Source: an uncultured Verrucomicrobiota bacterium (GTDB lineage: Bacteria; Verrucomicrobiota; Verrucomicrobiia; Opitutales; Opitutaceae). From it: DNA of 19,115 nt. Shown one piece after another: positions 1 through 5,933 of the stretch. The DNA is taken from assembly GCA_903919625.1 (NCBI GenBank), contig CAIXIZ010000009.1:1-19115 (forward strand), read 5' to 3'. Under the pieces are notes generated by a model. It saw nothing but the letters and a program-made list of their open reading frames with translations. It did no database searches and had not been told where the DNA came from. Both the position numbers and the translations under genes were made by a program. The stretch's first letter is position 1. Every line of letters starts with the position of its first letter.

Positions 1-299
1 ACGAGACGATTCTGTTCAAGCCGCTCACGCTGGATGAAATCACCAGCATCGTGGACCTGCTGCTCGCTGACCTGAACAAACGGCTGGCGGACCGGCGCGT
101 GACGGTCGTGCTGGACGCAAAGGCGAAGGAGTGGGCGGCGGAGAAGGGTTACGATCCGGTCTTCGGCGCCCGGCCGCTGAAACGATTCCTGCAGCGCCAC
201 ATCGAGACGAAGCTGGCGCGGGCGCTGATCAGCGGCGAAGTCGCCGAAGGCAGCGAAGTGAAGTTCACCGTGAAGGACGACGTGCTGGCGATGAAGTAA
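1..299 (+). CDS. clpB: ATP-dependent chaperone ClpB, C-terminal end (5' truncated by window)
   Basis: The reading frame is open from the first base of the window and ends at TAA 297-299, so only the last ~99 residues are present. They match the C-terminal small (D2-small) domain of ClpB/Hsp104 disaggregases: a helix reading LLLADLNKRLADR, a beta strand, then the family signature GYDPVFGARPLKRFLQRHIE, and a final LARALISGE helix. ClpB is a hexameric cytoplasmic AAA+ machine that works with DnaK to pull proteins out of aggregates; this domain contributes to hexamer packing. The Walker motifs and middle domain lie outside the window. The stop codon directly abuts a REP hairpin beginning at 300, which may serve as the 3' end structure of the transcript. 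The GTG at 51 is an internal codon, not the start. Confidence 0.95.
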   Translation, partial: ETILFKPLTLDEITSIVDLLLADLNKRLADRRVTVVLDAKAKEWAAEKGYDPVFGARPLKRFLQRHIETKLARALISGEVAEGSEVKFTVKDDVLAMK

Positions 300-634
300 G
301 GTGGAGCGCGTTGTCCTCAACGCGCTGGAGAGCGCCGTGCAGGAAGTCTGCTGGCACTGAAACAAGGTGGCGCTGGTTTGACGGGCGGAAACCGGTTAGG
401 GACAACCGGTTTCACCTCGCACTGAGGACCGTGCAGGATGACGTGCGACGTTGGAGCAAGGTGGAGCGCGTTGTCCCCAACGCGCTGGCTTGAGGGCCAG
501 AAACCCACGCACTGAGGACCGTGCAGGATGACGTGCGACGTTGGAGCAAGGTGGAGCGCGTTGTCCCCAACGCGCTGGTTTGAGGGCCAGAAACCGGTTG
601 GGACAACCGGTTCCACCTCGCACTGAGGACGGAA
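300..634. repeat. REP hairpin cluster upstream of the RAYT gene
   Basis: Five hairpin units can be read here. GC-type units in plus orientation lie at 300-328, 460-488 and 550-578 (GGTGGA, then GCGCGTTG / four-base loop / CAACGCGC, then TGG). Units of a second stem type in the opposite orientation lie at about 389-417 and 592-617 (AACCGGTTG / loop / CAACCGGTT, then CCACC). A segment of about 85 bp is directly repeated with a 90-bp period (419-504 and 509-594), with one difference at 489/579. A shortened unit at 366-390 looks like a copy that lost most of its stem. Alternating head and inverted REPs make this a BIME-like array. No credible gene is seen in this stretch. Confidence 0.9.
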
Positions 635-677
635 GAAACCTGCTTGAGGTCAAATTGCACACAATCAGCATTGCCGG

Positions 678-1121
678 ATGCGTGAGTATCCGCAACGCCT
701 GCACCACCAAACCCCCGGTTGGGTCAAAGATGGGGCGTTGTTTCATATCCGTATTCGGACTGAAACTACGAATACGCCCCCACTCACCGAGGAAAAGCCG
801 GCGCTTTCGTTGCTGGATGCGGCACGCCGCTATCACGAACTTGGTCATTGGTGGTGCGAGCTGTTTTTGCTCATGCCCGATCACGTGCATGCCTTGCTGG
901 CATTTCCACGAACTTCGGCCATGTCCGATACCCTGCGCAACTGGAAGCGGATAACAACGCGTTTGCACCAGGTGCAATGGCAAAGCACCTATTTTGATCA
1001 TCGAATCAGAAATGCCAAAGCCGGGCAGGAGGCCAGGCTGTACATCCGCCGTAATCCGGTCGTGAAAGGATTGTGCGCGACGGAGGATGACTGGCCCTGG
1101 TGGTGGAGCGCATTGGGATAG
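678..1121 (+). CDS. REP-associated tyrosine transposase (RAYT, Y1/IS200-like HUH family)
   Basis: This 147-residue protein has the hallmarks of the Y1 transposase superfamily in its REP-associated branch. The HUH motif appears as MPDHVHALL (His69 and His71). The candidate catalytic tyrosine is Tyr122 in LYIRRNPVVKGL, the typical Y-I-x-x-N-P element. A WQSTYFDHRI segment lies between them, and the C terminus is tryptophan-rich. RAYTs are single-copy, host-resident relatives of IS200/IS605 transposases that nick and join REP hairpins on single-stranded DNA; they are thought to spread REP sequences. The gene sits between two REP clusters of one sequence family, as expected for a RAYT and its substrates. 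The ATG at 678 has no clear Shine-Dalgarno sequence. The protein seems intact, with both metal histidines and the tyrosine present. Confidence 0.88.
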   Translation: MREYPQRLHHQTPGWVKDGALFHIRIRTETTNTPPLTEEKPALSLLDAARRYHELGHWWCELFLLMPDHVHALLAFPRTSAMSDTLRNWKRITTRLHQVQWQSTYFDHRIRNAKAGQEARLYIRRNPVVKGLCATEDDWPWWWSALG

Positions 1122-1124
1122 ATG

Positions 1125-1352
1125 CCCGGGTGGAGCGACTGCGAAGGACAACACGCTGGCGCTGAAACGAGGTGGAGCGCGTTGTCCCCAACGCGCTGGT
1201 TTGACAGGCAGAAACCGGTTAGGGACAACCGGTTCCACCTCGCACTGAGGACCGTGCAGGTTGTCGTGCGGCGCTGGAGCAAGGTGGAGCGCGTTGTCCC
1301 CAACGCGCTGGTTTGACGGGCGGAAACCGGTTGGGGACAACCAGTTCCACCT
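1125..1352. repeat. REP hairpin cluster downstream of the RAYT gene
   Basis: Two head/inverted REP pairs are present. GC-type units lie at 1171-1199 and 1283-1311, and inverted AACCGGTTG-type units at 1213-1239 and 1325-1351. The last copy has an A in place of G within the right arm (AACCAGTT). A degenerate GGTGGAGCG...ACGCTGG unit lies at about 1130-1160. The linker between the pairs (1240-1282) resembles the linkers of the upstream cluster, so all copies descend from the same BIME-like unit. The final CCACCT touches the reverse-strand stop codon of the epimerase (1353-1355). Confidence 0.9.
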
Positions 1353-2225
1353 TCATCCCTTCCCCTGCAGAAAATATTTCTGCTTCCAGCCGAGCAGCTT
1401 TTTCGCGCGGTCGTTGGCAAGCAGCGTCTGGCGACCGGTGATCGGGCGCTTGAACTCGGTCACAGTCGGCAAAAACCGCTTGATCAATTTCTGCGACGGC
1501 AGGTCGGACGAGGTGTCGTCGGCGGTGAGGATTACCGGCGCACAGCCGAGGCCGTCGCGCTCAATGCCGAGGCGGCAGGCGATGGCGAGGTCACGCGCGT
1601 CGATGTATGACCAGAGGTTGCGCAGGCGGACTTCCGGCCGGGGAAACGTGGCACGCACCGGCGCGTAATCGTCCTGCGTGAGCACGTTGCCGATGCGCAG
1701 CGAGATGATCTGCATGCCGGTGCGGCGGTGAAATGCCTCGGCGGTGACTTCGTTGACGATCTTGCTCAGCCCGTAGGTGTCTTCGGGCAGCTGAGGGTGC
1801 GCCTCATCGACCGGCAGGTATTTGGGCGGGAAAAACTCCGAGGCAAAACACAGGCCGTAAGAGGATTCGCTGGACGCGATGACGGCCTTGCGGATGCCGA
1901 GCAGCGCACAGGCCTCGAGGACATTGTAGGTGCTGAGGGTGTTGACGCGAAAAATCTCGTCGTTCGGCTGCTCATGGGCGCGCGGGATCGCGGCCATGTG
2001 GATGACGCCGTCGTAGGGCCGGCGGTCAATGGTGCCAAAGGGCGAGAACGCCGTCACGACCTGCCCCAGCTGGGTGAGGTCGGCGATGATGGTGCGGCAT
2101 TGCTCGGCGGCGGGCCGGCGCGTGTCGAGGTTGATGACTTCGTAGCCTTCGGCGACGAGGTGCGCGATGATCCAGTGGCCGGCCTTGCCGCTGCCGCCGG
2201 TGACAATGATGCGTTTGGTGGGCAT
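1353..2225 (-). CDS. NAD-dependent epimerase/dehydratase (extended SDR family)
   Basis: The 290-residue protein is an extended short-chain dehydrogenase. It opens with a beta strand and the nucleotide-binding glycine motif TGGSGKAG (residues 9-16). Asp34 in the INLDTRR strand end could contact the adenosine ribose of NAD. The catalytic Ser lies in ASSESSYG (about 118-124) and the YxxxK pair is Tyr151/Lys155 in TYGLSK. Such enzymes oxidise and re-reduce sugar nucleotides or related sugars; UDP-glucose 4-epimerase and uronate dehydrogenase are relatives. The substrate cannot be read from sequence. ATG at 2225 gives the full Rossmann fold, with 24 bp to the thrH stop upstream, so the two genes are probably one transcript. 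The stop codon abuts the REP island. Base use is like its neighbours. Confidence 0.85.
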   Translation of the reverse strand: MPTKRIIVTGGSGKAGHWIIAHLVAEGYEVINLDTRRPAAEQCRTIIADLTQLGQVVTAFSPFGTIDRRPYDGVIHMAAIPRAHEQPNDEIFRVNTLSTYNVLEACALLGIRKAVIASSESSYGLCFASEFFPPKYLPVDEAHPQLPEDTYGLSKIVNEVTAEAFHRRTGMQIISLRIGNVLTQDDYAPVRATFPRPEVRLRNLWSYIDARDLAIACRLGIERDGLGCAPVILTADDTSSDLPSQKLIKRFLPTVTEFKRPITGRQTLLANDRAKKLLGWKQKYFLQGKG

Positions 2226-2249
2226 GGGGGAAAGAGGCGGCGGGGCTGC

Positions 2250-2852
2250 TCAAAGCTTGCCGTGCAAGGCGGTGAGGAGGGCGCCGTAGTCGTCGAAGGC
2301 GGGGAACTGCGGGAACTGTTCCACGATGGCCGCGGGCGCGTGAAAAAGAAAGCCGTGGTCGGCCTGGGCGAGCATGGTGGTGTCGTTGAAGGAGTCGCCG
2401 GCGGCGATGACCTGGTAGTTGAGCGCCTGCAGCGCGCGGACGGCGGCGCGCTTCTGGTCGGGCATGCGCAGCTCGTAGCCGGTGATCCGGTCGTGCTCCA
2501 CCACGAGACGATGGCAGAAGAGCGCGGGCCATTTCATCTGGCGCATCAACGGCTGCGCAAACTGCTCGAAGGTGTCGGACAGGATCACCACCTGGGTGCG
2601 CGTGCGCAAGGCATCGAGAAAATCCACCGCGCCCGGCAGCGGCGCGAGCCCGCCGATGACCTCCTGGATTTTGGACAACGTGACGCCGTGGTGGGCGAGG
2701 ATGGCGATGCGCGCCTGCATGAGCTTGTCGTAATCCGGTTCCTCGCGGGTGGTGCGGCGCAGCTCCGCGATCCCCGTGCGTTCGGCGACGGCGATCCAGA
2801 TTTCCGGCGTGAGGACGCCTTCCATGTCGAGGGTGACAATGCTTTGCTTCAC
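2250..2852 (-). CDS. thrH: ThrH-type HAD phosphatase (phosphoserine phosphatase / homoserine phosphotransferase)
   Basis: Starting at GTG 2852 the protein has 200 residues, close to the usual ~205 of ThrH. All HAD motifs are visible: motif I LDMEGVL with Asp9 and Glu11 (the D-x-E-G form typical of ThrH), motif II Ser92 in ILSDTF, motif III around Lys134, and motif IV GDSFND (Asp153, Asp157). The stretches TPEIWIA, QPLMRQM and FHAP...EFPQFP-like segments are characteristic of ThrH. The characterised Pseudomonas enzyme dephosphorylates phosphoserine and can pass phosphate to homoserine, linking serine and threonine synthesis. The open frame extends upstream to 3215, but that part crosses a REP pair and the psd start and is not homologous, so the GTG is preferred. 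It is the first gene of an apparent two-gene operon with the epimerase. Confidence 0.88.
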   Translation of the reverse strand: MKQSIVTLDMEGVLTPEIWIAVAERTGIAELRRTTREEPDYDKLMQARIAILAHHGVTLSKIQEVIGGLAPLPGAVDFLDALRTRTQVVILSDTFEQFAQPLMRQMKWPALFCHRLVVEHDRITGYELRMPDQKRAAVRALQALNYQVIAAGDSFNDTTMLAQADHGFLFHAPAAIVEQFPQFPAFDDYGALLTALHGKL

Positions 2853-2916
2853 GGGGCGACTCAACCAGAGCGTGGCGGCGAAAGGCAAGCCACGGCGGAT
2901 GAATTGCTTCGGAACA

Positions 2917-2985
2917 GGTGGAACCGGTTGTCCCCAACCGGTTTTGCCGGGGCAAACCAGCACGTTGGGGCCAACGTGCTCCACC
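2917..2985. repeat. REP pair (BIME) between divergent thrH and psd
   Basis: A plus-oriented unit at 2917-2943 (GGTGGA-ACCGGTTG-TCCC-CAACCGGTT) is followed by an inverted unit at 2957-2985. Read on the minus strand the latter is GGTGGA-GCACGTTG-GCCC-CAACGTGC-TGG. The order of the two stem types is reversed relative to the pairs near the RAYT gene. The second unit has a new stem sequence (GCACGTTG/CAACGTGC) that keeps full pairing. The pair lies 64 bp upstream of the thrH start and 91 bp upstream of the psd start, so it is in the shared promoter region. Confidence 0.88.
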
Positions 2986-3076
2986 GGCCGAACCTGGCGC
3001 ACGAGGGACGACGCGCACCAGCGCCACCGCGCTTCGCCGTTGCGCTGGGCGGCGGGGGCACCACGCTGGGGAGCCC

Positions 3077-3979
3077 ATGGGCGAAGCCATCCGTTACTAC
3101 GACCGGCAGAGCAAAACCGTCGCGACCGAGCAGATCTACGGTGAGCGCTGGCTGCGCCTGGCCTACGAGACGGCAGCCGGCCGGGCCGCCGTGGCGCTGG
3201 GCGTGCGGCGGGCATGGTTCTCGCGCTGGTATGGCTGGCGCATGAGCCGGGCCGCGAGCGCCGCGCGCGTGATGCCGTTTATCCGCGAGTATGGGCTGGA
3301 TATGGGCGACTTTGCGCAGGCGCCGGAGACGTTTGCCTCGTTCAATGATTTTTTCTCCCGCGCACTCAAACCCGGCGCCCGCCCCATTGCCGCAGCCGAC
3401 GACCCGCGCATCGCGGTGCTGCCGGCGGATGGGCGGCATCTCGTGTTTCCCGACGTGGAGGCGGCGGCGGGATTTTACGTCAAAGGAGCCAAGTTCTCGC
3501 TGGCCGAATTGCTGGGCGACCTGGCGCTCGCCCAGGAGTTTGCGGGCGGCGGCATGGTGATCTCGCGGCTTTGTCCGGTGGACTACCATCGCTTTCATTT
3601 TCCCGCGGCCGGCACGCCGGGGGCGGCGCGACTGATCAATGGCTGGCTGTATTCGGTCAGCCCGGTGGCGCTGCGGCGCAACCTCAGCTATCTGGTCGAA
3701 AACAAACGTTATGTGACGTTGCTCGACACGCCGGCCTTTGGCCGGGTGGCGCTGCTGGAGATCGGCGCGACCAATGTCGGGACGGTGCAACAGCGTTACG
3801 AACCCGGCCAGCCGGTGTCCAAGGGCGCGGAGAAAGGACTGTTCCGTTTTGGCGGCTCATGTGTCATCACGGTGTTTGCACACGGGCGCATCCGGTTTGA
3901 TGCCGACCTGGTCGCGCAGAGCGCGGAATGCATCGAAACCTACGCCAAAATGGGCGAGCGGATGGGCGCGGCGGGGTGA
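3077..3979 (+). CDS. psd: Phosphatidylserine decarboxylase proenzyme
   Basis: The 300-residue protein converts phosphatidylserine to phosphatidylethanolamine at the inner membrane. It is made as a proenzyme that cleaves itself at a Gly-Ser bond to form the pyruvoyl cofactor. That site is visible as RFGGSCVITVF (Gly260-Ser261), the GGS form rather than the E. coli LGST. The Asp-His-Ser triad is probably Asp118 (PADGRH), His171 (CPVDYHRFHF) and Ser261. Other family landmarks are FASFNDFFSRALKPGARP near residue 86 and EIGATNVGTV near 228. The frame is open from 2918, but those extra 53 codons run through a REP element. ATG 3077, with GGGGAG a few bases upstream, begins the homologous region. Length fits the ~300-residue PSD subgroup. 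Confidence 0.92.
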   Translation: MGEAIRYYDRQSKTVATEQIYGERWLRLAYETAAGRAAVALGVRRAWFSRWYGWRMSRAASAARVMPFIREYGLDMGDFAQAPETFASFNDFFSRALKPGARPIAAADDPRIAVLPADGRHLVFPDVEAAAGFYVKGAKFSLAELLGDLALAQEFAGGGMVISRLCPVDYHRFHFPAAGTPGAARLINGWLYSVSPVALRRNLSYLVENKRYVTLLDTPAFGRVALLEIGATNVGTVQQRYEPGQPVSKGAEKGLFRFGGSCVITVFAHGRIRFDADLVAQSAECIETYAKMGERMGAAG

Positions 3980-4273
3980 ACGGAAATGCGGATTGCTGAG
4001 GGTGGAATGCGGGATTCGGAAACAATGAATTCTGAAGCCAGGAAGCCAGGAGCAGACTAAGGCTGAAGGACTGAAGGGCTGAATCAGGAGGAGGCGAATT
4101 GGAGGTCGGTGAAAGAGTAATGAATAGGCGGGAGAACTCCCGTCTGCCCACCGCCAATTCTTGAATTTCTGGCTTCTGAATTAACCCGACTTCATTTGGG
4201 GACTGCGATTGCCGCCGGCTTTCGGCCTTGCTCCGTCATTCGGCAATCAGCACGCTCCGCTCGGCACTCTGCT
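3980..4273. other. Repeat-rich spacer between psd and tRNA-Leu, no gene seen
   Basis: No convincing coding frame is present. The spacer holds a 16-17 base inverted pair (GAATTCTGAAGCCAGGA near 4027-4043 and its near-complement at 4166-4182), short GCTGAAGG-like tandem copies near 4061-4085, and a perfect palindrome CGGGAGAACTCCCG at 4129-4142. The composition is less GC-rich than the flanking genes. A related GAATTCAGAAGCCA sequence follows the MFS gene at 14357. Confidence 0.6.
4027..4182. repeat. Possible MITE-like element with GAATTC-GAAGCCAG inverted ends
   Basis: The left end reads GAATTCTGAAGCCAGGAA (from 4027). The right end, read on the minus strand from 4182, is AATTCAGAAGCCAGAAA. 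The arms agree at nearly every base over ~16 positions and bound ~156 bp without a gene. A third copy of the arm (GAATTCAGAAGCCAAGAAA) stands alone at 14357-14386. Whether this is a mobile element or a chance pair of dispersed repeats cannot be decided from one window. Confidence 0.4.
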
Positions 4274-4357
4274 GCTCGGGTGGTGGAATGGCATACACGA
4301 CGGTCTTAGAAGCCGTTGCCGCAAGGCGTGCAGGTTCAAGTCCTGTCCCGAGCACCA
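4274..4357 (+). tRNA. tRNA-Leu (anticodon UAG), CCA encoded
   Basis: The sequence folds as a class II tRNA. The acceptor stem is GCTCGGG paired with CCCGAGC. The D-arm is TGGTGGAATGGCATACA. The anticodon stem ACGGT/GCCGT encloses loop CTTAGAA, giving anticodon TAG. An extended variable arm TGCCGCAAGGC has a 3-4 bp stem. The T-arm is GCAGG-TTCAAGT-CCTGT. A discriminator A and genomically encoded CCA (4355-4357) complete it. The long variable arm and A discriminator agree with leucine identity. It reads CUA and other CUN codons. No integrase gene or duplicated 3' end is seen beside it. Confidence 0.95.
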
Positions 4358-4409
4358 ACCAGAATTTCGTGAGGGTTGAGGGCCGAGCGTAATCAGCACC
4401 CACCCGTCC

Positions 4410-4465
4410 CGTCTGCGTCGGGCCTGCCAGCTGGCGGCAAACAGGTCAAGGCGCTGGCGCTGGAT
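4410..4465 (+). repeat. Direct repeat copy A (downstream of esterase gene)
   Basis: About 55 bp, starting CCGTCTGCGTCGGGC, including the palindrome GCCAGCTGGC and CAGGTCAAGGCG, and ending in CTGGCGCTGG. It matches copy B at 5701-5756 at roughly 85 percent of positions with one single-base gap. Copy A lies 12 bp beyond the esterase stop codon. Confidence 0.75.
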
Positions 4466-4476
4466 GAACTGCCCGC

Positions 4477-5589
4477 TCAGGGCGCGGGCGCAGCGGGTGG
4501 CGGGGCCGGGCGTGCGACCGGGGCGCGAAACGCGCGCTCGACCATGTCGGTCGGATCGGTGTTGACCGGCTGGTCGCGCCAGAGCCAGCGCATCATCTCG
4601 GGGAAAATCGCGCCGCCCATTTTTTGGCCGTGGTCGTTCATGCCCCAGGCGTAGTTCACCTCGTAGCCCTTTTTTTCCAGCGCGTCCTTGAGCCGGACAT
4701 TTTGGTAGAACCAATCGTTGTTCAAGGTGGCGGGAGTCCGCCGGTTGTCGTTGCGGCCATCCTGCATGAAAATGCGGATGGGCTTGTGCTCGGCGGCGGC
4801 CACCAGTTCGGGATAAATGTATTCGCCGCGGATGTCCGTGAAGCTGCCGACGAAGGTGATGACCTTCCGGAAATCGTCGGGCCGGAACCACGCCACCGCG
4901 AAGGCCGCGCAGCCGCCGGAGCTGGTGCCCATGATGCCATGCAGGTTCGGGTCGGGAGAGAGGTTGTAGTCCTGTTTGAGCACCGGCAGGATCTCGTCCA
5001 CGATGACGCGGGCGTATTGGTCGTTGGGCGGGTTGTATTCGTCGCGGCGGTTGCCGGTGTTGTCGCCCCAATCGCCCCGGAGCGATGGCTCGGGCTGGTC
5101 GGGACGCTTGCCCGGGTTGATGAACACGCCGAGCATCACGGGGATCTCGTGCCGGTAGATCAGGTTGTCCAGCACGTTCTGGCCGCGCACATCGCCGTCC
5201 TCGGCCATCATCGCCTGGCCATCGTTGAAAAACATGACGGCGGTCGGCTTGGCCGGATCATATTGCGCCGGCACATACACATAGTAGCGGTGCTCGGTGC
5301 CGGGAAAGACTACTGAGGGGATGACTTTGGGCTCGGAAAACCTGCCCTTGGGCACGCGATCCCTGGGCAAGGAATCCGGCCCGAGCGTGTAGAAGGAGTC
5401 GTGGCCGGGCTGCCCGGTGCCGCCGCGCCGGCCGGGGGCGGGTGGCGCGGGCACTCCCAAAGGTTGGGTGGAGGCGGCCGACGGCACGGCAGCAGGAAGG
5501 TTGGCGGCGGACGGACCTGGCGCCGACTGGGCGCAAACATTGGCCAGCAGTGAAATGAAACCGACGGGATAAATCAGGAATTTGTTCAT
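4477..5589 (-). CDS. Secreted alpha/beta-hydrolase esterase (enterochelin esterase/Fes-like, esterase D superfamily)
   Basis: From ATG 5589 the protein has 370 residues. An N-terminal signal peptide (FLIYPVGFISLLANVCAQS) suggests export, followed by a Pro/Ala-rich linker to about residue 60. The alpha/beta-hydrolase domain follows: YYVYVPAQYDP near 102, the FFNDGQ oxyanion-region segment near 120, nucleophile Ser223 in IMGTSSGG, an acid residue in FMQDGRNDN (Asp277 or Asp281) and His320 in MNDHGQKMG. This layout is shared by Fes-type siderophore esterases and by feruloyl or acetyl xylan esterases of bacterial glycan degraders. A role on esterified plant polysaccharide is plausible but not shown. 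The C terminus is a Pro/Ala tail. The open frame begins at 5733, but the signal peptide supports 5589. The gene sits alone between two copies of a direct repeat. Confidence 0.8.
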   Translation of the reverse strand: MNKFLIYPVGFISLLANVCAQSAPGPSAANLPAAVPSAASTQPLGVPAPPAPGRRGGTGQPGHDSFYTLGPDSLPRDRVPKGRFSEPKVIPSVVFPGTEHRYYVYVPAQYDPAKPTAVMFFNDGQAMMAEDGDVRGQNVLDNLIYRHEIPVMLGVFINPGKRPDQPEPSLRGDWGDNTGNRRDEYNPPNDQYARVIVDEILPVLKQDYNLSPDPNLHGIMGTSSGGCAAFAVAWFRPDDFRKVITFVGSFTDIRGEYIYPELVAAAEHKPIRIFMQDGRNDNRRTPATLNNDWFYQNVRLKDALEKKGYEVNYAWGMNDHGQKMGGAIFPEMMRWLWRDQPVNTDPTDMVERAFRAPVARPAPPPAAPAP

Positions 5590-5592
5590 GGG

Positions 5593-5630
5593 GTGCCCGG
5601 CTTGACGTGTGAGCGACAGTGACCGGGCAC
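5593..5630 (-). promoter_or_regulatory. Inverted repeat in the esterase leader, next to the start codon
   Basis: GTGCCCGG (5593-5600) and CCGGGCAC (5623-5630) are perfect 8-base complements separated by 22 bases. In the transcript the downstream arm ends 3 bases before the AUG, where a ribosome-binding site would be expected; no Shine-Dalgarno sequence is visible. It could be a leader hairpin limiting translation or an operator. Function is inferred only from position. Confidence 0.45.
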
Positions 5631-5700
5631 ATTTTCTTAAGCCACCCCAAATGTTAGGCTGAGGGATGGGTTGGAGTAAGCGACATTGAGAGGCGAAGGC

Positions 5701-5756
5701 CCGTTTGCGCCGGGCGTGCCAGCTGGGTGGCAATCAGGTCAAGGCGATGGCGCTGG
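5701..5756 (+). repeat. Direct repeat copy B (upstream of esterase gene)
   Basis: About 56 bp related to copy A at 4410-4465, in the same orientation, starting CCGTTTGCGCCGGGC and sharing TGCCAGCTGG, CAGGTCAAGGCG and TGGCGCTGG. It lies about 110 bp upstream of the esterase start and directly before the IS3 transposase relic. Confidence 0.75.
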
Positions 5757-5786
5757 TGATCTCGGCCTGCAGCCGCGGTGGGACAC

Positions 5787-5933
5787 GATTACATCGAGAC
5801 GTTCTACAACCCAACGAGGCGTCACAGCCCCTTGGGTTGCCTCTCCCTTGGGGCCTTTGAACATCCAAAACCAAACAACCTCCAAGCCGCCCAAAGCAGC
5901 GTCCGCTTTATCGAGGCAAGCCCATCGGGATGA
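5787..5933 (+). mobile_element. C-terminal relic of an IS3-family transposase (OrfB)
   Basis: In the frame starting at 5787 the translation begins DYIETFYNPTRRHSPLGCLS and continues GAFEH, ending at TGA 5931-5933. This is the well-known C-terminal end of IS3-family DDE transposases (Y-I-E-x-F-Y-N-x-x-R-R-H-S-x-L-G-Y-x-S-P-x-x-F-E). Only about 48 codons survive. The frame is blocked upstream by a stop near 5757, no catalytic DDE residues before this end are present, and no inverted ends or orfA were found. It is therefore a decayed fragment. It overlaps the last bases of the minus-strand EpsI-like fragment. Confidence 0.75.

Noticed and set aside
396..1340. A 314-codon minus-strand open frame through the REP island
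   Set aside because: It is antisense to the RAYT gene and built from translated REP hairpins (repeating PARWGQRAPP-like segments), not a protein family.
300..1352. CRISPR array
   Set aside because: The repeats are palindromic hairpins in alternating orientation with irregular spacing and similar linkers, not uniform direct repeats with unique spacers, and no cas gene is present.
1728..3245. A 505-codon plus-strand open frame
   Set aside because: It is the antisense shadow of the epimerase and thrH genes, both of which have clear catalytic motifs on the minus strand; such frames are common at high GC.
4247..5071. A minus-strand frame whose end includes GQDLNLHALRQR
   Set aside because: This peptide is the reverse-strand translation of the tRNA-Leu gene, a frequent annotation artefact; the rest is a shadow of the esterase.
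4274..5933. Integrated genomic island at tRNA-Leu
   Set aside because: There is a tRNA, repeats and transposase debris nearby, but no integrase and no duplicated tRNA 3' end, so an island boundary cannot be supported.
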